Part shown: positions 49,601-62,597 of the stretch, piece after piece | How positions within the stretch are numbered: the stretch's first letter is position 1 | How the letters are laid out: each line of letters begins with the position of its first letter | NCBI GenBank assembly: GCA_003993805.1 | Contig: RSEF01000003.1 | Location: 78,702,425 to 78,766,424, forward strand | DNA length: 64,000 nucleotides | Direction: 5' to 3' | DNA from: Himantopus leucocephalus | Lineage: Eukaryota > Chordata > Aves > Charadriiformes > Recurvirostridae | Program-made: the position numbers and the translations under genes | The notes under the pieces: generated by a model | What the model saw: only the letters and a program-made list of their open reading frames with translations | Told to the model about the DNA's origin: nothing | Database searches by the model: none

Positions 49601-50557
49601 TTCTGTAGTCCCAGTAGATGGAGCAGTTTTGAATTTTGCTGTAGTACTTGAATATAGTCATTTTTTTCTAACATCATGACACAATTATTTATTTTTCTTT
49701 TTCCAAATGATTGTTTGATTTTTAGTTTGAAAGCATCATAAGTTGTGACCACCTTTCCAGAAAAGTACAATCACTTGGTAAATCAAGATGACAATGCCTA
49801 CCACTGACAAGTAACAGAACATGGCATAAGTCTTTCATTTTTATGGCATCAATAAGGAAGAATTACATTCAAAACCAGAAAATAAAACTTGCCCATCTCC
49901 AATACATATGACTTTCTAATCTCTGATTAACAGATCTCCTTTTTTATCCCTCCAATCTTCTTACTCAACTTCTGTCATTACTTGCCAGTTTGAAAAATTG
50001 AATCAATACTCAGGAAAATTAAACTAAAACCTATTTTAAAGTGGAAGTTAAAGGTTTTAGACATACATTTCCATGAAGTAGGCCGTAGGCTGTTCTCTTG
50101 GAAATAATATGGTATCTTTTTTTTTTTTTTTCAATTTGTTTTGATTGTAGTGCAATGTCCAAGGGAAAAAACTTGTGAAGGTGTATATAGCTGTGGTAGT
50201 GGAAGCCAGTAGCCTCAGGCCATATCCTCATTTCAAACAGCTGCTTTAGTAACTGTTTGTGTCAGAAAAATGAGGAAATAAATTCCTTTAACAGGAGCTA
50301 TAGATGCAGTTACAGCAGCAAAACACTCGTGTATACTAATGAAAACTATTTTGATGAACCAGGAACCTAATACACTTGTATCTGCTAGGGTAGATAGGAG
50401 TACTGTCCTGGTCTTGTACTTAGAAATGTGAATGTTGGCTGCCATCTGTGGCAAATCAATGCTTGTCCTTGGTATATATGCGAGAAGCAAGTTCAGTGAT
50501 AGCAAGCTTGGTTTAGCTGACTGCTCAAAGCTACAGGCAATTCAACCATGCACCGTT

Positions 50558-50586
50558 TATTTATTCATTTATTTATTTACTTATTT
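50558..50586. repeat. TTTA/ATTT simple repeat
   Basis: Several TTTATTTA-type units with occasional C interruptions. Degenerate tetranucleotide repeat. Confidence 0.75.
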
Positions 50587-52539
50587 AAGCACAAAAGTCT
50601 TTTACTTACCACTTGGCAGTAGAATTGTAGCCATCATCATTATGCAAGAATTCAAACTATGCATAGTTGTGTACATGCAGCCAATAGTTTGCAAAGGATT
50701 CATATTGAAAAAGAAACAGCTTTTTTTTGAGTTATGTCATATGGCCCTGTTTTCAAATATACAATGTATGTGTTGAAATAATGTTTGTGTTTGTTGAAAC
50801 AAAACTGAAGTTCTAAACTGCATCTTTATTAAGGTAAAGCTGAATATTTTATAATATGCAATGCTTCCCTTTGATAAATGGCTGTGGGTTCTCGTGCCCC
50901 AGGTACTCCAGAAGGCAGTCGTACAAGCTCAGTGTGCCTTTAGCAAGTCAGTACAAGTTCTACCTACTCTGTGCCTCACAATTTGTAAATAAAGCGCGAT
51001 ATGCAAATTTAGGCCCTTTGCAGCCTGCAGTTCTTTCATCTTCACTGGTTTCTAGTTATTGCCTTTGCTTTTGATAGAATTATACTATTGTACTATAAAT
51101 TGTAGCAGTTACAATTATATTGCTGCTGAATTTGTTTTCACAGAATTCAGCTTACTTAGTGACACCAGCTCGGCCTTACCGACTGCTATTTAAAGGCACA
51201 CAAATGTTTTTTCTGTCAGCAAAGAAGTTATTGCTCGGACTCGTAAAACTGAAAGAGGATGGCATTTTGTAGCTTGTTCTCTGATTGGAACAGAAATTTC
51301 AGGATAAGGATTGGTTTGGCCGAAACAATTACATCATACAAGATTGGTATCCAGCCTATATTGTTCCTTTAGCATAGTAGTTTTTTAAAAAAAAGGACGT
51401 AAGCGGATTACTGATCAGTCCTTAATGAAGTATCTGACACTTGTATTTTCCTATTTACATTTAGATTCTTTCTTTGTCTCATTCTTTTCTTTTTTTTTTT
51501 TCCTGATGGAACCTGGCTAGCTTTAGAAGGTTGAATTTTATTTTAAATGTTGATGTTATGTGTTATCACAGATGAACTTTAAAGAAATCGGCCTCTCCTA
51601 TTATTTGCCTAGTATTTACAAGGTGCTTTATTTCACAGTTACTTAGGTAGCTCATGCTACCTATAATGTCAGAAGAAAATGCAGAGGGATTTTTGCTACC
51701 AAAAGGCCAAAACTTTTCTTAGCGTTTGAAAAAGTTAATATATATATTTGTAAAATTGGCATAGTAAGCTTGCTTTTAGAGAACAAACAGTTGCAGATTT
51801 TCTTCACTTCTGCAGCTTAATGAAAGTGGGCCAGGCATCCAGCAAAATATTGGAATTGTTGTATGTGAAAACTGTAAAATTAAGCACTTTTCTAAGTAAT
51901 TTTATCTGGGATGATGCTCGAATACGGCTTTCCTTAATTTATAGTATATCGTTCTATTTCCCATGGAAGATTCAAATCAAACACCACCAATTTGATTGGG
52001 TTGCCCACGTGCCAACTTGCCACTGCCTTTCCTTTCTGTCTTCCAGTGGAAAAATACAGCAATCCAGCAAAGATTATTCAAACTACTAGTTTTCAGAAAG
52101 ATAAAATATCACAAGTCTGTTCCTCTCACCTTAGAGGGTGAGAAAATGGCTAAAATCCCTCTCACAACAGGTCTCTTAAATCCTTCTGCCAAGGTGAAGG
52201 CATGCTACTATGTTCACTTATATTTATTTAGTGTGTTGTATGCATGTATACTTACAAATTATTTTTAGATACAACTGATGCATACAACATTAAGAAATTT
52301 TATCTTAAACATATTAAATCATTGAATGCACAATATTCTGTAGGTTAATGAGATGAATTCCAACTGTTTTATCATTTGCTTAAGGCAGCAAGCAAATGTA
52401 AACAACATGAGGTGTAGATAATAGATTATTTTTTCTTTTGTATATGATTGTCTTAATATTTACTATATGCAGTCATATAAGATGCTAATTTTTAATACTT
52501 CTTTAGCTGTAAGAATGCATGTTTGCTTTCTCTTGATTC

Positions 52540-52800
52540 ACACAGAACAGATGGATGCTTGACTGCCTGCTAATCCACAGCTGGAATGGTTTCAGCGGTT
52601 TCCACGTTGCTGGGTTAGAGTGGCTTTTCTAGTGGACTGAGAGGGCAGCAAGAGAGGGATATCATTATTCATCAGTATCCCAGTGGGATCGCTGCCAGCA
52701 GAGATTAATTTTTTCTGTTATGCTTGTAAAACAAGCTCAGGTGGAGTCTCTAATCCTCAGGGCACGGGTGGCAGATCAAGGAAGATGCTACAAAGCTAGT
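52540..52800. promoter_or_regulatory. Candidate regulatory stretch (weak)
   Basis: The base composition rises towards balanced GC, and possible binding motifs cluster here: E-boxes CAGATG, CAGCTG and CAGGTG, two TAATCC (OTX/bicoid-type) sites and AGATTAATTT. Such clusters occur by chance, and I cannot test conservation, so this is only a candidate. Confidence 0.2.
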
Positions 52801-55800
52801 TAATTTTCAGATTCTAGGGGAAACAGAAGCTCTGTTAGATGTATAAATACATGATTGCAAATTTAAGTAGCTCAAATCCAAATGGGATCTTCCCAGACAT
52901 CTGGTACTGAAAATCTCTGTTTTCTTTGTCTTTTAAAAGAAGTTCTTAAAACTTTATACCGGAGACAAAATATGTGCAACTCTCTCTTCACTGTCAGTTA
53001 TCTTTCCATTTTATTTTTTTTTAAATACAGTTCTTACAATGTACATTAGATGACTGCCTTTATTTACAGGTAGAAAAGGTACGGTATAAGTCTGCGTAGG
53101 AATACTGAGTCTACGGTATTCTCACAAATGCGTGTGCAGTGTACATCACCAAGACAAATTATCACTTGCCATCCAAAAAGGATTAGATCTGCCCTAGCAA
53201 TGCCTGGTACATCCCATTCAGGTAACAGGATGTTCTGTTAAGGTCATACGTAATACAAGGACATTTTTGCCTTGTTACTCACTGTATGAGACCACGGGTC
53301 ATTCATGGCAGAAGCAGTGATAGAATTTCCTCAAATCAAGCACGCCAAAATACTGACAGATTTTCCATTTGTTTAATAGACTTCAAATAGTTCTCCTTTT
53401 ACTGTTTGGGTCTTTTATTACGATTACTCCTCTTCCCCACCCTTGTAATCATCGGTGTCTTCTGTCTCTGCATTACCTTGTAGCTCTTAAGTTCTTCAAA
53501 ACATTGGGTCAGATTTGCAAGCAATGTTCATCCACATAGTTACACTGAAATGAGTGGAGATGTGCCAGTTTTTATCAGCAGGGAACTACTCTTATTGAAA
53601 TTTACTTGCAGCAGCTGTCACTTCCTCTTACAGTTGTGTTTTTTTATTATTATATTAAACTATTTTCATTTAAAAGTGCTCCGAGTGAGACCAGTAGCAT
53701 TGGCTTGCTGAAAAGACATTGTGCATGTAGGCACCTTCCAAGTTTCCCATATATTTCTGCCAGTTCATATTGTTCTTCTATTATTCTGGGCTTGAGCCTC
53801 TCTTGAACAGAGGCTGCTAGTCATTTCACCACATGATGACAGGTATTCACGCCTGTGAACTTTTTATTCCCTTTTGTCTCTGGTCACATAGTAGTCCAGA
53901 TCCGGAATTTAATCCAGTACAAAAATGCAGCAGTGTGCATTTGTGGCTCCCCACTAGGGGAGCTGCCACAGGTCAGCAGATCTGAAATCTGTTTTTCAAC
54001 ACACAGAGCTTTTACAGCTTGCCATTAACATATACAGTATGTATGGGCCCCATTTCACATACGGAATTAGTAGTGCTTACTCCTGTCTCCATGCAGAGTA
54101 GCATTAACTTACGCAGAGATCTGTTAACTTCTTCCCTGAGTCTGGGCTCTGCACTGGAAGATCCCAATGGAGGATCAAAGCCAAAGATGGAAAATGACTG
54201 ATCGCTTTCCCAGGGAAAACCATATGCCAAAATTTGCTATTACAATTTTTATTGCTATCATCATCTCAATCAGTAATTGAGCCAGCTGATTCAGCCAAGC
54301 TCAGCTTCAAAACATGGACAAACGTCCAAATGGAACTGAAGTAGATTTCTCATGACAATCAGACTTTTGAATGTATACTCAGAGAGATTTTCCCAGTTTT
54401 GTGTTAGCACATTACTGAGTTCATGCTCTGAAAAGCTTTTCTGTATTAGTGCAATACAATTAGTTTCAATACAGCCAAAACCAGTCGGTTTTAAATCTTT
54501 CCTATAATGTGACTTGAGATTACAGGGGAAGAAAGTTGTGGGTCACTGCCCCATCTAGGTATTAAGATTTTAAAAAATGGGGTGATGATAATACATTCAG
54601 AATGCGCAGGTTCAAAGCATTCTCATGAAAAGTAATAGGAAAAGTCAGGCATCTTGGAGAGCTGAAAATCTCAAATATACCATTTCCAGTGATAGAATGT
54701 AATAATTCCCTCACGTCACTATAATTCACTTTATAAATGGAATTTATACCATTCAATTTATATTTATGTGCTATGGTTGAAGTAACTTATTCTAGGTGAA
54801 TAATGTGTATGCCATACCAGTTTCCTTAAACTGTGCAAGTGTTACAGGCTTACTTATAATCAATAATTTAACTTAAAAACCTGAGACTGAACTAAAGCCA
54901 CCTCTATGAAAGTAGTACAGGCTTAATACTATGAAAGTACCTACACATTTGGGGGAAAAATGAATGTATTGTAAGAATGGTTTTTATTAGGACTGGCCAA
55001 AAAAGTAACACTGAATTATGATTGTGATCATAAACTTTATGAAATACGGAATGTGAGAGTTAAGACTTACTGAAAATCATGAATTCATTCCTTGTTTTAA
55101 CATGTTTTAGTGAAGTATGCAATTTAAAAAGGAAATTATTCTGAAACAGAATGGTTCTATAAGTATATTTTTTACCACTTGGTAAACCAATTGCAATGAT
55201 TGTATTATCTATTCCTGTATCTTCCTGTACGCTGAAAGCTAGTTTCTCTGATATACTTAGGAAACTTTAGGAAAAAAAATAATAAAAAAAAGAAATAGAA
55301 TTTCTAGTTAGTATAGAAGTCCTAATAACGTTTTTCCCATATCAAATTATTGTTATTTTACATAATCCTCCCTCTCACATGTGCTAGCATGCTTGCATTT
55401 TCTTTTAGCAACTCCATGCTGAAGCAGAGGTCTGTGATTTAACTTTGTACTTTAGAAGTTCCCAGATCTGCCAGGTCACTCTCTGCTACTGGTAGCTAAT
55501 ATTGCTGACCTCCTATTGCTCCGCGCGTAGTGGCAAAGGTCCTTCAGACTCCTGACCTCTGGTCATCAGGAATGTCATCAGTAGTTTGTAGTTTGGATGT
55601 TTTAAGAGGTGAACTTGTGAAATCTAAACCCTTCAGGGTGTTTTTAAGTGATCACTCAACTGTTTCATTGCCCTAGCTTGTACTTTTTATGATGTCTGTA
55701 ATTGTAAAATTTGTGGTGTTTATCGTATGCAGCTATTTAAAAGCAAAAATCAAACACTTGTCTGTTTAAAGTGAGAATTCTGAGAATACAATTATATGAT

Positions 55801-56327
55801 TTCTCTAATCACTAACGTGAGAACTTTGTAAGAATTGTAAGAACTTTTAGCTTGTATGGTCTTATAAACTATGTTCGTAGGTCCCATTACTGAAATGTGC
55901 CCAATTGAAATCCTGAAAGATAGTTATAAATTAATTATTAAAAAATAATAGATTTACATGATTGTACATTGATGGGTGTTACAGCTTTATCTCTTTGACT
56001 TCTCATGCTCAACTGGAAATTTCCAGTGCCCTCTGTGGTAAATCTTAAATCAGGAGAGACAGCCCAGGGTAGCCCAGCCTCGCTATTTTGCTCCTACCTA
56101 GTTAATTGGGTTAACTTTACAATTTGAATTCTATACTTTTCTCTTTTTTTGTCACATATCTTTTATCTGTAAAAACGCATTAACCACTAATTGGATAATA
56201 AATAAAAAAAGTTAGTATGTATTTCAAAAAGATACTAAGCAGCCCTTATCCCTTGGCTGTTGCTCTTAATCCTACACATATCTGCTTGTTTTCTTCCTGT
56301 CGTTTTTCCAAAAGCAGAGAGTGGAGG

Positions 56328-56344
56328 GTACTCCGACGGAGTAC
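56328..56344. repeat. 17-bp palindrome (8-bp arms, one central base)
   Basis: GTACTCCG-A-CGGAGTAC is a perfect inverted repeat around a central A, at the left edge of a GC-rich island. It could be a dimeric protein-binding site or a chance palindrome. Confidence 0.8.
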
Positions 56345-56379
56345 TAGAGAAGTGGCAAGATCATTTTCCTATTACCCAA

Positions 56380-56610
56380 GCTGGAGTGGAGCGTTAGGGC
56401 AGGCAGAGTCCCCAGTGGGAGGCACCGGTGCCAGAAAGGGAGCCCCTTCCCAGCAGCCAGGGACAGCTGCTGCCCGGGGGCTGCGGCTCCGACTCCTCCG
56501 TGCCCCGCGGCCCAGGGGCTGGCACAGGGCTTTGCTTTCTGCCTTTCCTCCCTGCCAGCCACCGGCCCTGGAAGGAAAGGATGGGAAAGCCCCCATGGGA
56601 ATGGAACTGT
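56380..56610. other. Small GC-rich island inside an AT-rich intron
   Basis: About 230 bp that is clearly richer in G and C than anything else in the window, with around nine CpG dinucleotides between GAGCG near 56390 and CACCGG near 56561. Open frames pass through it on both strands (for example 56217-56648 plus, 56372-56668 minus), as expected of stop-poor GC-rich DNA. None resembles a protein I recognise. It could be a remnant of a CpG island, a minor promoter, or a fragment of a GC-rich insertion. Confidence 0.6.
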
Positions 56611-59600
56611 GCTGCAGGGTTGGCTCTAATGTGCTGGATGCCATTTGATTGCATTGCCACACACACATGCAGTTAACAGGAAGAGATGTTATACGGTATA
56701 TGAAGGCAAGGAGCTCATTTAGAAATGGGCTCTGTGATGAATTACAGTGTCATGTAGGAAATAGATTCTAATCTGACAATTTTTGTTTTCTTCTTTTGCA
56801 CCATGTTAGCCACTCTTTAAGATCTCTACAAGAACTTCAGCCTGCTCTGTTGCTTAGCAGAGCCTGCCAGGATGCCCTAAAACACTGGAACGTCACTTCT
56901 GCAAAGTTTGTCTTAAAAGTACATTTTTACATATGGAAGCTCTTTGTGCAAATGTCTGCTCTCTAAAAGAGGGCTTCCAATCTAAATATCCCGGTGTTAT
57001 GTACCGGCTTAAATTAGCTGGTAGAAATTACTTTTTTTTTTCTTTTTGTCTATAATATGAATCTTGAAAACATGCATCATGTTTGTTCTTAAAACTTACA
57101 ACTAGTAATATATGTTTATAACTGTCTTTAACTGGGATATTGTCCTGGACCTTTTATATCTAAGATTAAAAAAACACCCAAACATTTTAAACTTTGGAAG
57201 TCTGAATTATGTCCCATAAAACTGAGACCAAAGCATATACATTTATAGGCTACCAATAAACTCCTTAAAATAGGAGTTTATAATGGAATCACTAACACAG
57301 ATAAAATTTTCAGAGCAGTACTTCTAGCAAGTACTTCAATTCCATTTTTTGATCTATTTTACTTTTTGGTGTGAGCTGAAAAACAACTTTTCAGTATGTG
57401 GTCAGTTTGGGCTTTTTTTCTTTTTTCCTTTTTGTTTTTTTTTTAAGCGCATGTTTTCTCACCTTTTTTTGTTTTCTGAATATAAATCTAAGCTTGATTG
57501 TGTTCCGGCTGCCTTCCAGAATACACCTATGTAAATCTAATGTCTTTCCTTATAAATCAAACTCACACTTGAAAATGTGAAGACAAAATATGTTGGTTAA
57601 TTTAAATAATTTTCATAATATATACTTGTGTCATTATTGCGTCACATAGTACAGTCTTCTACTCTTGGGACGAGCATGGGCAAAGGAAGATTAACTTGGT
57701 AACTGTGGTTAACTTTTTATTTTCCTTATAATACAGTTAACAGAGTCAAATGAGACTTTTGTCAGCACATGAATGGAGATGTATATATGTATATATAAAA
57801 AATGGAAAAAATTTCAAATGGTTTTAAGTACAGAAATTCAAGTATCCTCAAAGAAAAATCTAGCATTTGTGAATCTGTTATAAGACATTATTATCCAGTT
57901 ACCTAGCTACTCACAAACTATCAGTGCTCGTTCTTTCTCTGTTTTGACCATGCTACTTTTCTCTGTCCTACACTAAGGGTGACATAGGTATCACCCAAAC
58001 GAGGACAGTTACAGACTGCTTTAAAGACTGGAGTCCAGCTACTTCCTATACACTGTAGCACTGTGTGAAAATGGCAGGTCAGGATGTTGCGCTAAAGTAC
58101 TCTGAAGCACTTTGTACAATGGAATCACAGACAAAAGCCAATTATATAATAATATTATTGTTGAGCTTCTATTTCCCTATCCAGTTACTTAAAAGATCAA
58201 AATAAGCTGTTTTCACTCGGAAAAATAAACTGCATAGTGGCATAACTTTGAATTTCTGATAGCAGAGAACTAAAATTCACTTCATAATGTATTATTACTG
58301 TTAATTGCAGAACAGCTGTAAAAAAAACCCAACATTTATTTATTGCAACTTATTTTTTATTTTTCATTCTATGCACAGATGTATGATTTTTGCAGTCCTT
58401 CAGCATGTACTCAGACTACCAGAATTTTATGTAATTTAAAGCAAGGTTCGGGTAAAGAGGATGTGATTGGTATATTAGCTAAAAATGATCCTCATCTTTT
58501 GTCCTTTTTATTATTCTGGTGGTTTCTTTTAGTACTAGTTTACTGCAAGTTTGTTTAATACTTCAGCTTAACGACTGTAAATTTTGGTATCAAATTGTCT
58601 AAGAATGCTTTTCCCTTGTTTCTTTCTACATCAGAAACTTGAAAGAGAGCAAAACACATTGCAGGTTTATTAAAGTTGAAAATACGGTGTGTTTAGGTTC
58701 GCTGTACCTATATAAAGAAAAGGAACTTACAGGCAGTCAGTCACTTCTAAGGTAGATTCAATAACAGCATCGCTAAAGAAAAGACTACTGGTTCAACTCT
58801 GGAATGTGAGAAACTATTTTTGGTTTGTTTTAGACCCTCATTGTTACAAATTAATCAACTGCTCTTTAAAGTCTAGAACTCATTAACTTTATAAGTTTTA
58901 CTGTTCCCATGACTGAACTTAACTTAAAATATTCAAGTTTACTTTAGTTGCTCACCTTGATCCCATTTCTGTCTATGCTGTGCAAGTATCCTCTTCTCTC
59001 TTGTAAACAGACGGCGAGATGTAGTTACTTGAGATTTAAAGTATTTCAGAAGGTTTACATGCGGTATAAGTTTATGGTTCGGCTCCAATTTTAGCCAAAC
59101 CTACACATTTTGTGTGTAGAAAGAAAATCTGGGGGGTTTTAACCCTATGGACACTGCGGAGCATAGTACTCGCCATGTTGGATACCTTATTTAAATTTTA
59201 GTTCAGTCTGACTGCTCAGATGCCTCATAGTACCAGAAAACTGCAGGAGATATATTTCAAAATGGGATGAGTTGTTTACTTTTAAAATGATTCTAACAAT
59301 TCAAATAAAGGGTGATGATAAGCTGCGTATCTGGAACACGATGTTGCAGACAGGACGCTAAGATGATTCTGTGGCTGGTGTTATGCAGGAAACAGAATTC
59401 AATTATCAGAATAGCCCTTTGGCCTTGTAAAATGTAACTATCGAGTTTACGCAGGTCTACCTGTGACATTTCTCACTGGCAAAGCAAGTTACTGTCTCCT
59501 ATATGACCCCGCATCGCATACAGGTTGAAATGTAGGTTTGAGAGGACTCTTACACCCATGAAATTATGCAGCAGTCTCTAATGCCCAAAAGAAGACATTA

Positions 59601-62372
59601 TTGGGAAAGTCCATCACAGACCTACAGAAAAGAGAGATGTGACAAGACTACCAAATGCATGATTGCAGAACCCGTAGCTAAAATTCCTAGTTATCTCCTG
59701 GTATATTCCAAGTTATGCTGAACTGTGTAGGTGCTTGTAAACATATTATTCGCACACGGGCTGCAATAGTCCCGATTTAACAGAATAAAAAGGGAAAGTG
59801 AAAAATGTACAGCAGTGCTTTGTGGTTTAACTGTAAGGTTTGTATTAAGTTTCTTGACTTTAGAATGAAGATTAATGATTGATGCGTAATTTGATCTGTT
59901 TCCTCACCCATGGAAGTAAGAACAGTATTCAGATCCAGTGTACTAATGCAGTATATATTATATATGGTGTGGAATAGTTGAAGCTGTAGCCTTTGCAGAA
60001 CAGATTGAGATTCACAATGAAAAGGAAAACTAAAATGAAAAAATATTGAGTGAACAGCAGGGCCCATTTGAGGTGATTACAAAGGATGTTTCTTTATTCT
60101 GTCTTTTCTTGTGCAACCTGAAAACAGTAGCAGGGGGTTACAAGCAGAGTTCATCACAGAGTTGTCAATCACTGTCATTTAACATTTTGCAATGGAAGAT
60201 GTCTTTATTCAAGGACAGCTGGGCAAATCAGAGAAACAGATTTGCAGTTAGTAGTCTGTCCAGCCTACACTAAGCAAACAAGGACAGGGCAGACATACTG
60301 GCCTCTCACATAAAAATATAATGGACTCTGCTGACCTCGGTGCCCTCCATTCAGCTTCATTCTCAGTTGTATAAAAGCTTCACTACCCATTCTCAATTTC
60401 CTTTAATTACCTACATGATGCAGATAAGAAAATGAACCTCACTTACTTACAGTCAATGATCACAAACAGGAAATTAAGTAGGCAAGTTGTTTAAAATAAG
60501 AGGAGTGTTTTGGAGGTAAATAAAACATGTGCTGGGGAAGAATTAGGGAAAACGCGTTTTCAGGAGTACCAATTGGTCTGGAGTGACTTGGCTGATCCTT
60601 CTTCTTTCTGCTACTTTAAACTGCAAAGCAAAACTAAGTAAAAAATCTCCTTGGTAAATATTCTTTAAAATATCTTTGAAGGAGAAGCCAGTTAAATAAA
60701 AAGAGTGAAGCAAACATGCAGCCTTCTATAGGGCTTAAAAAGATTGTGACCTTAGGTTCAGAGAATAAATGACCACAGTTTTCACAAGAGATCTAGCAGA
60801 GACAGCCAGGATTAAGCAGCCGTTGTCTTTAGTCAGTCTTCACTTCTAATCTGCAGTTGAGATATGAAATAAATTAATGATATTCTGATTTTCTTTCGAA
60901 ATCTTAAATTGTCTAATACCTATCTTTCCTGTTACATTTATATCACAGTTTAGGTGTAGATTCATTGTGCCATTAAAGAAAACAGAAAATTTTGTGCTGT
61001 CAGTTTCCAAGGGGGTGAAAAACAGCTATATAACTGTTTCTAGGAGTTGTCAAAAAAGGTTCTGTGTGTTAGGATATTAATGAGTGGATACGGTACTTTG
61101 CAAGTCAATTAAGTAGTTCTATTAGGTGTTCTAAAATTGCCATTTTTCTTTACCTCACTCTGCATTGGTTACCATTGTGAATATTTCATTAATATGGATT
61201 TGCAGGAAGTCTGACTGGAGATTGAAGACTAAAATGCATAATATTGACTCTATAGTTTAAGAGGAATATAAAACCCTGAACGCTTTCATTTAATGGTTTC
61301 TGCTAAGCCCATAGTTCGGAAGACATTGCCCTTCGGGCTACCCAAATGACTTTTTATTTTATGACAAAAGGAATACACTCGCTTAAATTACAGATGGAAA
61401 AGATATCACATATAAAACTTTTACTTTACTCGCAAGTTTCATACTTTAGAAAGATCATTCTCATTCCAAACAAGAATATGTATGCATACATGCACAAGAG
61501 GATTTTGTGGAGGGAAAAAAATGACCAATTAAGTCACAGAACAGACTCTTCAACCAAAATTAGCGTTCTTAGGATGCTTCTGTTGAATTTTTTTACTTTC
61601 GGAGACAGTGAATTTCCCTAGCAGGAGAATGAACATCTCTGCTCTGGGTACTAGAACTTGTTCCTCTCAGCCCCCAGGATGTTGCTACTCATAACGACAT
61701 TTAGATTACTTGTTGGTGTGCAGCTCCTTTTTGCAACAGTGAGAAAGTTCTTAGACAGCTTTCACTTTGGCGTGAATGTTAGTAGTCCCACTCTGGAGCA
61801 CAGAGGAGAGTTTTCAGCACCAACTTACAATTTTGCTTTCTGCTTTGATCACTGATCATCTGTGGCTTAGACACTGGCTGCTCAAAATATTGAAAATCTA
61901 TTTTAAAATAACCTTACCAGAACTATTTCAAACCCACTGTGTTTTGAATACAAAAAGTAGAAACCCTGAAAATTGAAAATGTGAATTATTGACTTCTTTA
62001 TAGCTAACCTTACAGTGTTTTTGTGAGCCAACCAGGGTAGGATATCTGTAGAAGGTCATCTCAAATACTGAGTCCATCCAATGAATGTATTTATTTCACT
62101 GCTTTTATTTTCTTCTTCTCTAATGTTAAAATCACCTATGTGAAAAAAACTTTAAAAACTATAAATTTGTGAATATTTTACTAGCTATTGTTTTCCCACA
62201 CACGTGATTTTGATAAATAAGTACACTTCCTAAACATTAAAATGCTGCTATTTTAACAATGAATTCTAACTGTGGTAAATTAAATGCATACACTTTTAAT
62301 GTCTCAATAAGGAATAGTAATTATTGTGGAGTCAATTACAATGGTTAATTATTTATATTTTTTTTTTTAAAG

Positions 62373-62597
62373 AATGCTGATGAGTACACAGATCTGCCTG
62401 TGAGACACAATGAAGATCAGATGAACAGTGAACTGGCAAAACATCTTCCAATTGAAGTCAATCCCCATTCATTTGACAGTTCACACACAAAAACACACCT
62501 CCTGCTGCAAGCCCACTTCAGTCATGCCATGCTGCCTTGTCCAGATTATGCAACTGATACAAAGACAGTGCTGGACCAAGCAATTAGAATATGTCAG
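62373..62597 (+). CDS. ASCC3: ASCC3 exon: second Sec63-like unit
   Basis: 225 nt, 75 whole codons in phase 0. The acceptor follows a long T tract (tttaaag) and the donor is gtatgg. The peptide begins NADEYTDLPVRHNEDQMNSE, includes NPHSFDSSHTKTHLLLQAHF and ends TKTVLDQAIRICQ. It matches the helical part of the second Sec63-like unit. This is the last ASCC3 exon in the window; the next, which in the family begins with a methionine-leucine-aspartate segment, was not found in the remaining 1.4 kb. Confidence 0.97.

Larger units (their letters stand above)
43900..62372 (+). other. Intron of 18.5 kb with CR1 and possible regulatory stretches
   Basis: The flanking exons join in frame (…LLLILT to NADEYTDL…), so no exon is missing here. 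The intron contains a CR1 fragment (46458-46672), a T run (50119-50131), a TTTA/ATTT simple repeat (about 50558-50586), a mixed-composition stretch (about 52540-52800) and a GC-rich island with a palindrome (56328-56610). The remainder is AT-rich with no recognised gene. Confidence 0.8.

Noticed and set aside
56217..56648. 143-codon frame as a coding gene
   Set aside because: It gains its length from the GC-rich, stop-poor island. Overlapping frames are open on the other strand too, and no domain is recognisable.
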